This document shows positions 1-8,264 of a stretch of 64,000 bases of DNA, in pieces. Source of the DNA: Pseudomonas azerbaijanoccidentalis (lineage in GTDB: Bacteria; Pseudomonadota; Gammaproteobacteria; Pseudomonadales; Pseudomonadaceae); assembly GCF_019145495.1 (NCBI RefSeq), contig NZ_JAHSTU010000010.1:1-64000 (forward strand). Reading direction: 5' to 3'. The position numbers were made by a program, and so were the translations under genes. The first letter of the stretch is position 1; every line of letters begins with the position of its first letter. The notes under the pieces are model-generated. The model was not told the origin of the DNA and made no database searches. It saw only the letters and a list, made by a program, of their open reading frames with translations.

Positions 1-468
1 GTCCTTTTACTGAGAGACTTCAATAGTCGGTTCGTATTGCTCCAGCCGGCTCATGACCGACGTGTCATCGGCGTACTTGATTCTCGGTTTTTTCAAGTTG
101 GCATCCGTGTCGATGCAATTCGTTGATACGAGACGGCTCAACCATCCTCCAGATCCACTTGTTACGCCCCGAGGTGATGATCGCTGACTGAACATGGTGG
201 CGTGGACGTTAGCGGGCGCAAATTCAACGGCACAATCGTGGCGATGTGGTGGCACTGTATGGTTTTTTAGCGGATGAAAGGCGTGTGGGTGCGTAGATGC
301 TGGGGCCGAGTTAAAAAACAGATTTAATGTTCAAAATGTAAATCAGAACAGTCCTAGGAACCGTCTTACGTACTCAATGAGTGTTGCTTGACGTACACCG
401 TATTTTGCCTGGATGTAGTGATGCTCGGCAGGGGTGGATAGAGTCCATGCATGAACATGGAGAGGGCC
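1..468. other. left-edge stretch with no supportable gene
   Basis: I see no gene I can support before the pilA terminator. An open frame on the minus strand (about 7-255) would encode an 82-residue, Arg/Ser-rich product with no motif I recognise and no clear ribosome binding site. It could be a degraded gene remnant. Around 312-345 the sequence turns A/T-rich, unlike the flanks, which could be a promoter or simply non-coding spacer. Confidence 0.4.
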
Positions 469-498
469 AAAAAAATGCCCCGTTCTCTCGACGGGGCA
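469..498 (-). terminator. intrinsic terminator of pilA
   Basis: On the minus strand an 8-bp stem (TGCCCCGT with ACGGGGCA) closes a 7-nt loop and is followed by seven T residues. It lies about 25 bases beyond the pilA stop codon, which fits a strong single-gene terminator for an abundant pilin transcript. Confidence 0.9.
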
Positions 499-522
499 CC
501 TTTGTATGTCGCAACTGGTTGA

Positions 523-939
523 TCAGCTGGCGGCCGCCGTACAGCCGGGCGGAGCGTATTCGGCGGTTACGCCGGTCGCGCATGACCAACCTGCCGTTGC
601 ACTGCGGGAAAGGGTGATTGTCTTGCCGGCTACAGGCGCTGGCGCTTTTTGCAAGGTGCAGACAATGGTGCCAGCCCCGGACGCTACGGTGCCCGTGACG
701 GCAATTGCGCAATTTTGCGTGGTCGTTCCTGCTCCGGTCAGAGTGGTTGGCTCTGCGGTGCCGGAATTCATGAGGTCTTCAAACGAAACCTTCAACGCCG
801 AAATTTCCGCCAGCCCCGCCGTGACCTTGGCCCGCGCCTGGTACTTGGAGTAAGCCGGAATGGCAAACGTCGCGAGAATGCCGATGATCGCCACCACGAT
901 CAGCAGCTCGATCAGGGTAAAACCTTTTTGAGTCTTCAT
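523..939 (-). CDS. pilA: type IV major pilin PilA precursor
   Basis: This is the structural subunit of the type IV pilus, assembled at the inner membrane. The 138-residue precursor starts with the class III prepilin leader MKTQKG, cleaved before FTLIELLIVVAIIGILA, with Glu at +5 and N-methyl-Phe expected at +1. The hydrophobic alpha-1 spine is followed by a Thr/Ala/Gly-rich globular head, and paired cysteines near the C-terminus (in WSCATG and PPGC) would form the disulfide-bounded D-loop. I chose the ATG at 939 over an upstream in-frame start because only it gives a short charged leader. It is transcribed divergently from pilB behind a sigma54-type promoter and ends in its own terminator. 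Confidence 0.93.
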   Translation of the reverse strand: MKTQKGFTLIELLIVVAIIGILATFAIPAYSKYQARAKVTAGLAEISALKVSFEDLMNSGTAEPTTLTGAGTTTQNCAIAVTGTVASGAGTIVCTLQKAPAPVAGKTITLSRSATAGWSCATGVTAEYAPPGCTAAAS

Positions 940-987
940 AGACAGCCTCCGTGCATGAGTCGAAATCTCATGATCTGAACCTGTCGC

Positions 988-1004
988 AGCACAGCCCATG
1001 CCAA
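988..1004 (-). promoter_or_regulatory. sigma54 (RpoN) promoter of pilA
   Basis: The minus-strand sequence TTGGCATGGGCTGTGCT matches the -24/-12 consensus, with GG and GC separated by exactly 10 bases. It would start transcription near 977, giving a leader of about 38 nt before the pilA ATG. Pseudomonas pilA is known to be RpoN- and PilR-dependent, and pilS-pilR lie in this same window. Confidence 0.8.
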
Positions 1005-1076
1005 GCCCCACGCACCCTGTTCGCGAGGGATTAGCCTGCCCGCAAGACGTTTCCTACTCCCAGGATCCGCACTATC

Positions 1077-1091
1077 TGACACTTTTTGTCA
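1077..1091. promoter_or_regulatory. inverted repeat, candidate PilR activator site
   Basis: TGACA-N5-TGTCA is a perfect 5-bp inverted repeat containing the TGTC core reported for PilR binding. It is centred roughly 105 bases upstream of the predicted pilA start, a usual distance for a sigma54 activator. It also lies just upstream of the pilB promoter, so it could affect both genes. Confidence 0.5.
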
Positions 1092-1107
1092 CCTCACCGC
1101 CGCTGGT

Positions 1108-1136
1108 TTGGTTCCCTTGCTTGACTAGGCTATAAG
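1108..1136 (+). promoter_or_regulatory. sigma70 promoter of pilBCD
   Basis: TTGGTT (1108-1113) and TATAAG (1131-1136) are separated by 17 bases and stand 28 bases before the chosen pilB ATG. The spacing is ideal and the -10 matches five of six consensus bases. Confidence 0.6.
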
Positions 1137-1164
1137 TCTTGAATTGTCTGCGTCCGGTATCCCA

Positions 1165-2865
1165 ATGAACGACATCGCTCTCAGCGGTCTGGCCAAGCAG
1201 TTGATCCTGGCCGAGCTGCTCACTGACAAAAGCGCGCAACAGGCGTATCAACAAGCCCAACGCAACCGTATGTCCCTGGTCAGTTACCTGGTGCAGAACA
1301 AACTGGTCAAAAGCCGCCAGGTCGCCGAAATCGCCTCGGAACACTTCGGCATGGCCCTGATGGACTTACACGCCCTGGACAAGGACAGCCAGCCCAAGGG
1401 CCTGGTCAGCGAGAAGCTTGTCCGTCAGCATCACGCCCTGCCCCTTTGGCGCCGTGGCAACAAGTTGTTCGTAGGGGTTTCCGATCCGACCAACCACCAA
1501 GCCATCAACGACATCCAGTTCAGCACCGGGCTGACGACCGAAGCGATTCTGGTCGAGGACGACAAACTCAGCGACGCCATCGAGAAGTTCTTCGACAGCC
1601 ATGGCACAGGCCTGGAAGACATGGCCGACGTTGACCTCGACGGCCTGGACATCGAGACCACCGATGACAAGCGCCATGACGCCATCGTCGGTCAGGAAGC
1701 CGATGACGCGCCGGTGGTGCGCTTCGTCCACAAGATGCTGCTCGACGCGATCAGAGGCGGCTCTTCGGATGTGCATTTCGAACCGTACGAAAAAAACTAC
1801 CGCGTGCGAATGCGCACCGACGGCGTGCTGCATGAGGTTGCCAAACCGCCGATCCAATTGGCCAACCGCATTGCAGCGCGACTGAAAGTCATGGCCAGCC
1901 TCGACATCTCCGAACGCCGCAAGCCTCAGGATGGCCGAATCAAGATGCGCCTGTCCAAAAGCAAATCCATCGACTTCCGGGTCAACACCCTGCCGACCCT
2001 GTGGGGCGAGAAAGTGGTGATCCGGATTCTCGATCCGACCAGCGCGCAAATGGGCATCGATGCCCTCGGTTACGAGCCCGACCAGAAAGACCTGTACATG
2101 GCAGCGCTGAAACAGCCGCAAGGCATGATTCTGGTGACCGGCCCTACCGGCTCGGGCAAAACGGTTTCGCTGTACACCGGGCTAAACATCCTCAATACCG
2201 TGGACATCAATATTTCGACCGCCGAAGACCCGGTAGAAATCAACATGGAGGGTATCAACCAGGTCAACGTCAATCCCAAGCAGGGCATGGATTTCGCCCA
2301 GGCGCTTCGATCATTCCTGCGTCAGGACCCGGACGTGATCATGGTCGGTGAAATCCGCGACCTCGAAACCGCCGAAATCGCCATCAAGGCGGCGCAGACC
2401 GGGCATCTGGTGCTGTCGACCCTGCACACCAACAGTGCCGCGCAAACCCTGACCCGCCTGCACAACATGGGCATCCAGGGTTTCAATATCGCCACCTCCG
2501 TCAGCCTGATCATCGCACAGCGATTGGCGCGCAAACTGTGCAGCCATTGCCGCGTGCCGGTGGAGATTCCCCGCGAAACGTTGCTCAAGGAAGGTTTTCC
2601 CGAGGAACGCATCGGCACCTTCACGATCTATGGACCGGTCGGTTGCGATCACTGCAACAGCGGTTACAAAGGGCGAGTGGGGATTTATGAAGTGGTGAGG
2701 AACACGGCGGACCTGCAACGGCTGATCATGGCTGAAGGCAACGCACTGCAAATCGACGACCAGATGCGTAAGGACGGCTTTAACGACCTGCGCACCTCAG
2801 GGCTGCTCAAAGCCATGCAGGGCATCACCAGCCTGGAAGAAATCAACCGGGTCACCAAGGACTGA
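1165..2865 (+). CDS. pilB: type IV pilus extension ATPase PilB
   Basis: PilB is the cytoplasmic hexameric ATPase that powers pilus extension by turning the PilC platform. The 566-residue product equals the P. aeruginosa length when started at the ATG at 1165 (MNDIALSGL); an upstream in-frame TTG at 1144 adds seven residues and is less likely. The MshEN-type N-terminal domain is followed by the secretion ATPase core with Walker A GPTGSGKT at residues 326-333, the Asp box, and the GEIRD Walker B-type motif. A zinc-binding tetracysteine module (C459, C462, C494, C497) is complete. It forms an operon with pilC, whose ATG follows two bases after the stop. Confidence 0.96.
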   Translation: MNDIALSGLAKQLILAELLTDKSAQQAYQQAQRNRMSLVSYLVQNKLVKSRQVAEIASEHFGMALMDLHALDKDSQPKGLVSEKLVRQHHALPLWRRGNKLFVGVSDPTNHQAINDIQFSTGLTTEAILVEDDKLSDAIEKFFDSHGTGLEDMADVDLDGLDIETTDDKRHDAIVGQEADDAPVVRFVHKMLLDAIRGGSSDVHFEPYEKNYRVRMRTDGVLHEVAKPPIQLANRIAARLKVMASLDISERRKPQDGRIKMRLSKSKSIDFRVNTLPTLWGEKVVIRILDPTSAQMGIDALGYEPDQKDLYMAALKQPQGMILVTGPTGSGKTVSLYTGLNILNTVDINISTAEDPVEINMEGINQVNVNPKQGMDFAQALRSFLRQDPDVIMVGEIRDLETAEIAIKAAQTGHLVLSTLHTNSAAQTLTRLHNMGIQGFNIATSVSLIIAQRLARKLCSHCRVPVEIPRETLLKEGFPEERIGTFTIYGPVGCDHCNSGYKGRVGIYEVVRNTADLQRLIMAEGNALQIDDQMRKDGFNDLRTSGLLKAMQGITSLEEINRVTKD

Positions 2866-2867
2866 AC

Positions 2868-4085
2868 ATGGCAGTCAAGGCAGCGAAAATCAGCGTGTAT
2901 GCCTGGGAAGGCACAGACCGCAAAGGCACGAAAATCAGCGGCGAGTTGAGTGGGCAGAACCCCGCGCTGGTCAAGGCACAACTGCGCAAGCAAGGCATCA
3001 ACCCCGGCAAGGTGCGCAGGAAAACCACGTCGATTTTCGACATGGGCAAACGCATCAAAGCCCACGATATCGCCCTGTTCACCCGGCAAATGGCGACGAT
3101 GATGAAAGCGGGCGTGCCGCTCCTGCAATCGTTCGACATCATCGGCGAAGGCTTCGACAACCCCGCGATGCGCAAGCTGGTGGACGAGGTGAAACAGGAA
3201 GTCGCGGCAGGCAACAGCTTCGCCGCCGCCCTGCGCAAAAAACCGCAATATTTCGATGAGCTCTACTGCAACCTGGTGGACGCCGGTGAGCAGGCCGGAG
3301 CGCTGGATACGCTGCTGGAGCGGGTGGCGACCTACAAGGAAAAGAGCGAAAGCCTCAAGGCCAAGATCAAGAAAGCCATGACGTATCCGCTGGTAGTGGT
3401 GTTCGTCGCGATGATTGTAACCGGGATCCTACTGGTCAAAGTGGTGCCACAGTTTCAGTCGGTGTTCGAAGGGTTTGGCGCCGAACTGCCCGCGTTCACG
3501 GTGATGGTGATTGGCCTTTCGCGGTTCATGCAGGACTGGTGGTGGCTCATGCTCGGCTTGCTGCTCGTGGCAATTTTCGGGGTGCGCCACGCCTTCAGGA
3601 CCTCACAGGGTTTTCGCGACCGCACGGACGCCTGGCTGCTGAAGCTGCCGCTGGTGGGCACCTTGATGTACAAGTCCGCCGTGGCCCGATTTGCCCGTAC
3701 CTTGTCGACCACCTTCGCGGCCGGCGTGCCGTTGGTGGAAGCCCTGGAGTCAGTGGCCGGCGCCACCGGCAACATCGTGTTCAAACGGGCCGTGCTGCGC
3801 ATCAAGCAAGACGTGTCGACGGGCATGCAGCTGAATTTTTCCATGCGCACATCCGGCATTTTCCCGAACATGGCGACTCAGATGACCGCCATTGGCGAAG
3901 AGTCCGGCGCGCTGGATGACATGCTCGACAAGGTCGCCGGATTCTACGAGGACGAGGTCGACAACATGGTCGATAACCTGACCAGCCTGATGGAACCGTT
4001 CATCATGGTGGTGCTGGGTGTTATCGTCGGCGGATTGGTGGTTGCCATGTACCTGCCCATCTTCCAACTCGGCTCAGCGATCTGA
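2868..4085 (+). CDS. pilC: type IV pilus inner-membrane platform protein PilC
   Basis: PilC is the polytopic platform on which PilB and PilT act to insert or remove pilin subunits. The 405-residue protein has two tandem T2SF/GspF domains, each starting in the cytoplasm (FTRQMATMMKAGVPL and FARTLSTTFAAGVPL are the paired conserved motifs) and followed by hydrophobic helices. Transmembrane segments lie near residues 175-195, 220-245 and 375-400. It sits tightly between pilB and pilD, and pilD begins two bases after its stop codon. Confidence 0.95.
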   Translation: MAVKAAKISVYAWEGTDRKGTKISGELSGQNPALVKAQLRKQGINPGKVRRKTTSIFDMGKRIKAHDIALFTRQMATMMKAGVPLLQSFDIIGEGFDNPAMRKLVDEVKQEVAAGNSFAAALRKKPQYFDELYCNLVDAGEQAGALDTLLERVATYKEKSESLKAKIKKAMTYPLVVVFVAMIVTGILLVKVVPQFQSVFEGFGAELPAFTVMVIGLSRFMQDWWWLMLGLLLVAIFGVRHAFRTSQGFRDRTDAWLLKLPLVGTLMYKSAVARFARTLSTTFAAGVPLVEALESVAGATGNIVFKRAVLRIKQDVSTGMQLNFSMRTSGIFPNMATQMTAIGEESGALDDMLDKVAGFYEDEVDNMVDNLTSLMEPFIMVVLGVIVGGLVVAMYLPIFQLGSAI

Positions 4086-4086
4086 C

Positions 4087-4959
4087 ATGCCCTTGAACGA
4101 AATACTGATTCAGTACCCGCTGGCGTTCGTTGTGATCGCCGGGGTGATCGGCTTGCTGGTCGGCAGCTTCCTAAACGTGCTGGTCTGGCGCCTGCCGAAA
4201 ATGCTCGAGCGTGAATGGCGTGTGCAGGCCCACGAGATCCTCGGGCAGCCCGACGAATCAACGCTGCCGACCTTCAATCTGTTTCTACCCCACTCCCAAT
4301 GCCCCCATTGCAGCCACCGAATACGCCCGTGGGAAAATATTCCGGTGCTCAGTTTTCTGTTCCTGCGCGGCCGCTGTTCAGGCTGCGCAGCACCGATCAG
4401 CAAGCGTTATCCGCTGGTCGAACTGGCCTGCGGCCTGGGGTCGGCTTTCATTGCCTGGCATTTCGGCTTCGGCTGGCAAGCGTGCATGACATTGCTCCTG
4501 AGCTGGGGCCTATTGGCCATGAGCTTGATCGACGCCGAGCACCAACTGCTGCCGGATGTGCTGGTGCTGCCCTTGTTGTGGCTGGGGCTGATCGTCAACA
4601 GTCTCGGTCTGTTCGTGCCGTTACCGGACGCGGTGTGGGGCGCCGTGGCCGGCTACATGACGCTGTGGTCGGTGTTCTGGTTGTTCAAGCTGATCACCGG
4701 CAAGGACGGCATGGGTCATGGTGATTTCAAATTGTTGGCGATGTTTGGTGCCTGGGGCAGCTGGCAGATTCTGCCCCTGACGATCCTCTTGTCATCCTTG
4801 GTGGGGGCGGTGATTGGTGTGATTTGCCTGCGCTTGCGCAACGCCAAAACATCGACGCCGATCCCCTTCGGCCCCTATCTGGCAATTGCCGGCTGGATTG
4901 CCTTGCTCTGGGGTGGTCAAATAACCGACTTCTATTGGCAGTTTGTCGGTTTGAAATGA
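4087..4959 (+). CDS. pilD: prepilin peptidase and N-methyltransferase PilD
   Basis: PilD is the inner-membrane aspartyl protease that cleaves prepilin leaders after Gly and methylates the new N-terminus. It processes PilA, the minor pilins of this window and type II pseudopilins. The 290-residue product carries the zinc-binding CxxC pairs (C72, C75, C97, C100) in the first cytoplasmic loop and the catalytic Asp residues D149 (in LIDAEH) and D213 (in the GHGD motif), the same numbers I recall for P. aeruginosa. I chose the ATG at 4087 because upstream starts lie inside pilC. Its TGA overlaps the coaE start as ATGA. Confidence 0.96.
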   Translation: MPLNEILIQYPLAFVVIAGVIGLLVGSFLNVLVWRLPKMLEREWRVQAHEILGQPDESTLPTFNLFLPHSQCPHCSHRIRPWENIPVLSFLFLRGRCSGCAAPISKRYPLVELACGLGSAFIAWHFGFGWQACMTLLLSWGLLAMSLIDAEHQLLPDVLVLPLLWLGLIVNSLGLFVPLPDAVWGAVAGYMTLWSVFWLFKLITGKDGMGHGDFKLLAMFGAWGSWQILPLTILLSSLVGAVIGVICLRLRNAKTSTPIPFGPYLAIAGWIALLWGGQITDFYWQFVGLK

Positions 4960-5579
4960 ATACCCCTGTGGAAAAACCCTGGATTCTCGGCCTGACCGGC
5001 GGCATCGGCAGCGGCAAAAGCGCGGCTGCCCAGCATTTCATCGATCTGGGTGTGCACGCGGTCGATGCCGATCACGCCGCACGCTGGGTGGTGGAGCCGG
5101 GCCGGCCGGCGCTGGCAAAGATTGCCGAACACTTCGGCCCTGGCGTATTGCAGGCGGACGGGCAACTGGATCGCGCTGCGTTGCGCACACTGATCTTCGA
5201 AGTGCCGGATGAACGCCGCTGGCTGGAAGCCTTGCTGCATCCGCTGATCGGCGAGGAGATTGCCCATCACCTGGCGCTGGCAAAATCACCGTATGCGATC
5301 CTGGTTTCACCGTTGCTGATCGAATCCGGCCAGTACACGATGACCCAGCGGGTGCTGGTCATCGATGCCCCTGAACAACTACAGATCGAACGTACCTTGC
5401 AGCGCGACCAGACCAGCGAACAGCAGGTCCAGGCGATTCTCAAGGCCCAGTCCAGCCGTCAGGATCGCATCAGCCATGCCGACGATGTGGTGGTCAATGA
5501 CCGCGACCTCGGCTGGCTGCACAGCGAGGTCGAACGCCTGCATCACTTTTACCTGACATTGCGTGGAGGCCAGTCATGA
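4956..5579 (+). CDS. coaE: dephospho-CoA kinase
   Basis: CoaE catalyses the last step of coenzyme A synthesis, ATP-dependent 3'-phosphorylation of dephospho-CoA in the cytosol. The 207-residue protein has the P-loop GLTGGIGSGKS near residues 12-22 and the following DADHAAR motif typical of the family. It is translationally coupled to pilD through an ATGA overlap and to yacG by a 4-base overlap. The pilD-coaE-yacG order is conserved in gamma-proteobacteria and has no known mechanistic link to pili. Confidence 0.95.
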   Translation: MNTPVEKPWILGLTGGIGSGKSAAAQHFIDLGVHAVDADHAARWVVEPGRPALAKIAEHFGPGVLQADGQLDRAALRTLIFEVPDERRWLEALLHPLIGEEIAHHLALAKSPYAILVSPLLIESGQYTMTQRVLVIDAPEQLQIERTLQRDQTSEQQVQAILKAQSSRQDRISHADDVVVNDRDLGWLHSEVERLHHFYLTLRGGQS

Positions 5580-5776
5580 GCCAGATCCCAACCGTTGAAT
5601 GCCCGACCTGCGGCGCCCCTGTCGAGTGGAGTGCCGAGAGTAAATTCCGGCCGTTCTGCTCGGACCGATGCAAACTGATCGACCTCGGCGCCTGGGCGTC
5701 GGAAGAGCACAAGATCCCGGTAGCGCCGGATGCCGAAGACGAGCTGTTCAGCGGCGACTTCGATCCGCGCCACTGA
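5576..5776 (+). CDS. yacG: DNA gyrase inhibitor YacG, zinc-finger protein
   Basis: YacG is a small zinc protein that binds GyrB and blocks DNA binding by gyrase in E. coli. The 66-residue product has the family's four-cysteine site: CPTCGAPV near the N-terminus and CSDRC about 20 residues later, followed by DLGAWASEEHKIP and an acidic tail. The ATG overlaps the end of coaE, so it is the last gene of the pilBCD-coaE-yacG series. A long hairpin follows its stop codon. Confidence 0.93.
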   Translation: MSQIPTVECPTCGAPVEWSAESKFRPFCSDRCKLIDLGAWASEEHKIPVAPDAEDELFSGDFDPRH

Positions 5777-5787
5777 GCCATCGCATC

Positions 5788-5828
5788 GACGATCCCGGGC
5801 CTTAAGGCCATCAAGGCTTGGGATCGTC
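5788..5828. terminator. hairpin between convergent genes
   Basis: A 9-bp perfect inverted repeat (GACGATCCC with GGGATCGTC) encloses a second short stem (GGCCT/AGGCC type) and sits between the convergent yacG and the permease gene, overlapping the last codons of the latter. There is no long T-run in either direction, so it may be a weak or factor-assisted bidirectional terminator. Confidence 0.5.
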
Positions 5829-6500
5829 GTCCTTCCACGGCGCCGACAAATAGCGCGTGCGGTTGAAGGTCTCCAGCCATTCCGGGCTAAACACCACCAG
5901 CGCACTGACGATCATGCCGTTGATGAACGCCTCCGGAAAAATGATCAGCCACAGGTAACCGACAAAATCTTCCAGCCAGTACGGCATGGCGAAGCGCTCG
6001 TCGAACCACAGCAACCACAGCGCCAGCAGCAGGCACAGCAACGCCGACAGCGCGGCGGCAAAGAAACCCGACACGAAGATATACACAAAGGGATTACGCG
6101 GCTGCGCGCGCTCGACGAGGATCGCACAGCACTCGGTCACCAGCACCGGCAATGCAATCAGCAATGCGCCGTTGACCCCGACAGCGGCGAGGTCCTGACG
6201 CCCGAGCAGCACCAACCCCATTTGCGCCACCAGCCCGCCGACCAGCGCCAGCGGCCAGTCCAGCAGCAACGTCACGGCGGTCATGCCGATGAAGTGATAA
6301 GACACGCCGGTATCGAAATCCCGTCGTACGAGCCACAACAGAAACAACGCGAACACCGTCCCGAACAGCAAATGCTGGCGACGGCTGTCGGTGAACAGTT
6401 CAACCCATGGCGCACGACAGATCGCCCAGATCAACACCGGCACATAGATCAGCCAGCCGACCGCAAGGGTTTGCGATGACAGCAACTCGGCACCGATCAT
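5811..6500 (-). CDS. ECF-type (CbiM/COG3235-like) membrane permease
   Basis: This is a predicted inner-membrane protein of about 229 residues with six or seven hydrophobic helices. It includes the conserved SYHFIGMTAVTLLL segment and LIIFPEAFINGMIVSALVVF near the C-terminus, a pattern I associate with the energy-coupling-factor permease family of COG3235. Substrate is unknown; relatives handle cobalt or nickel. No ECF ATPase gene or cobalamin gene is adjacent. I chose the ATG at 6500, which has GGGAGG upstream, over a TTG at 6530. Confidence 0.7.
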   Translation of the reverse strand: MIGAELLSSQTLAVGWLIYVPVLIWAICRAPWVELFTDSRRQHLLFGTVFALFLLWLVRRDFDTGVSYHFIGMTAVTLLLDWPLALVGGLVAQMGLVLLGRQDLAAVGVNGALLIALPVLVTECCAILVERAQPRNPFVYIFVSGFFAAALSALLCLLLALWLLWFDERFAMPYWLEDFVGYLWLIIFPEAFINGMIVSALVVFSPEWLETFNRTRYLSAPWKDDDPKP

Positions 6501-6723
6501 GGCAACGCGCGCCTCCCAGGTGAAGAACAACAGGCACTCAGTCTACACCGCTGCTCGCCCGCCCTTCGACTTCAGGCCCAATGCCATGGATCGCTCAGTA
6601 CCGGCCTCGCGCGCGGCGGGCGATTGTTACGTTTCATGTAAGGCTGCATCTGCCGTTCGCCCCTTTATCCGTGGGTGGCAAAGACTAAAATTCAAGTATC
6701 AAAACCGACACGGAGCCGCCAAC

Positions 6724-6966
6724 ATGAAAACCCTGATCAGCCTGTTACTGACCGTCATCGCCACCTCGGCCATGGCCGCAGGCAACGAACCTGCCGCCGT
6801 CGAATACAACCCCGCGCAGCCTCTGGACATCGCCAAAGTGGTTTCGGTGTCGGACACCGCGAACGCGTGCGGGGTTGTACCGGCGACCATGGAATACATC
6901 GATCATCAGGGCCAGGCCCACCGCGTGACTTACAACGTCATGGGTGATTGCACCAGCAACCTGTGA
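6724..6966 (+). CDS. DUF2790 family secreted small protein
   Basis: This 80-residue protein has a clear Sec signal peptide (cleavage after ATSAMAA) and a compact domain ending in a Cys-containing segment (ACGVVPATMEYIDHQG...VMGDC). The pattern matches the DUF2790 family, present in several copies in Pseudomonas genomes, with function unknown. Two cysteines in the mature part could form a periplasmic disulfide. It faces the oprD-type porin gene convergently with only 8 bases between stop codons. Family assignment is by recollection of the motif. Confidence 0.75.
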   Translation: MKTLISLLLTVIATSAMAAGNEPAAVEYNPAQPLDIAKVVSVSDTANACGVVPATMEYIDHQGQAHRVTYNVMGDCTSNL

Positions 6967-6974
6967 TCAATGGC

Positions 6975-8243
6975 TCATAGCAAGGTCCAGGTGTAACTGA
7001 GGATCAGCCGATTCTCGTCGATGTCACTGCGGTAGTTGGAACGCGCCATGGCATTGCGCACGCGAATACCCAAACCCTTTAGGCTGCCACTCTGCAGCAC
7101 ATAGCCGATGTCCAGGTCGCGCTCGCGATCCTTGCCTTCATAGCCCTTGCCAGTATCGACATTGTTGCCGCTGATGTAGCGCACAGTGCTGGTCAGCCCC
7201 GGTACGCCGAGCGCCGCAAAATCGTAGTCATAGCGCGCCTGCCAGGAACGCTCATCGGTGTAGGCGAACTCGTAGGTCGGCACCTCGTTGCCCAGTGGCG
7301 AGATGTTGGCAAACACCCGTGGGAATGCGCTGTCACCGAACATGCCCTGATAGCCAACGTAGAACGTATGGCCGCCACGCTTGGCTGACAGCAACGAGAA
7401 GAACGCCTGGTTGTCGATGTTACCCAGCAGTTTTTTGCCGTCCTCGCGCGAGTCGTAGTAACCGAGGTTGGCGCCAAGGACCCAGTCGCCCATCGGCTCA
7501 CTGTGCTTTAAACCCAAAAAGCGCTGGTTGTAGATATCTTCCAGTTGCCCGAACCAGGCGCTGACCGAGCTACGCTTGTCGTTGAAGGCATAATCAGCGC
7601 CGGCAAAATTGAAACCGTCACTGCTGACCTGGCGCTGCGGCACATGGCCGAGCATTGCTTGCATTTTTTCGTCACCGGCTTCGTTGCGCAGGCTAGTGGA
7701 GCTCAAGTGACCACCCTGCAAGGTCAGGCCATTGATCTCGTTCGAGGTGATGCTTGCGCCCTGATAACTCGGCGGTAAAAGGCGAATATCGCTGAAGGCC
7801 AACACCGGCAGATTGGGCTGCAACTCGCCGACCTTCAGCTCGGTTTTCGAGTAGCGCATTTTCAGCGCGCCTTCCAGACGGCTGTAATTGTTCGGCGCGC
7901 GGCCGTCGTCCTGCACCGGCAACAAGCCCGTATTGGTCCGGTCCGGGGCGCTGTCGAGCTTGAGGCCGAGCAAGCCGATGACGTCCACACCAAACCCGAC
8001 GGTGCCCTGGGTGTAACCGGACTTCACGTTGAGAATGAAGCCTTGCGCCCACTCTTCAGCCTTCGATTGCTGGTTGGCACCGACGATGTCGGAAAAGTCG
8101 CGACTGAAGTAATAATTGCGCGCCTGCAAGGTCGCGGTGGTGTCTTCGATAAAGCCTTTTTCCGCGGCGATCGCGCTCGCGGAAAAACTCGAGACGACAG
8201 CCAGGGACAACAACGAACCGGTTGTTGGGAGATTCTGCTTCAT
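6975..8243 (-). CDS. OprD-family outer-membrane porin, benzoate type (BenF-like)
   Basis: This is a predicted 18-stranded outer-membrane channel for small carboxylates. The 422-residue precursor begins MKQNLPTTGSLLSLA with a signal peptide ending ASAIAA, followed by the OprD hallmark GFIEDTTATLQARNYYF near the mature N-terminus. It ends LSYTWTLL, an amphipathic strand suitable for Bam recognition. I chose the ATG at 8243 because the upstream extension would precede the signal peptide. It is the last gene after benK and benE, 16 bases downstream of benE, so benzoate or a related aromatic acid is the likely substrate. An A-rich Crc-type motif precedes its start. Confidence 0.85.
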   Translation of the reverse strand: MKQNLPTTGSLLSLAVVSSFSASAIAAEKGFIEDTTATLQARNYYFSRDFSDIVGANQQSKAEEWAQGFILNVKSGYTQGTVGFGVDVIGLLGLKLDSAPDRTNTGLLPVQDDGRAPNNYSRLEGALKMRYSKTELKVGELQPNLPVLAFSDIRLLPPSYQGASITSNEINGLTLQGGHLSSTSLRNEAGDEKMQAMLGHVPQRQVSSDGFNFAGADYAFNDKRSSVSAWFGQLEDIYNQRFLGLKHSEPMGDWVLGANLGYYDSREDGKKLLGNIDNQAFFSLLSAKRGGHTFYVGYQGMFGDSAFPRVFANISPLGNEVPTYEFAYTDERSWQARYDYDFAALGVPGLTSTVRYISGNNVDTGKGYEGKDRERDLDIGYVLQSGSLKGLGIRVRNAMARSNYRSDIDENRLILSYTWTLL

Positions 8244-8253
8244 TGTCTTTCTC

Positions 8254-8264
8254 TTATTGTTATT
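8254..8264 (-). promoter_or_regulatory. Hfq/Crc-type CA motif before the porin gene
   Basis: The minus-strand sequence AATAACAATAA fits the AAnAAnAA repeat bound by Hfq with Crc during catabolite repression in Pseudomonas. It lies 10 bases upstream of the porin ATG, overlaps the benE stop codon, and is followed by the GAGAAAG ribosome binding region, so bound Hfq/Crc would block initiation. Confidence 0.55.

Noticed and set aside
7..255. 82-residue open frame on the minus strand at the left edge
   Set aside because: No recognisable motif or ribosome binding site, and Arg/Ser-rich composition typical of a chance frame; kept only as a possible remnant.
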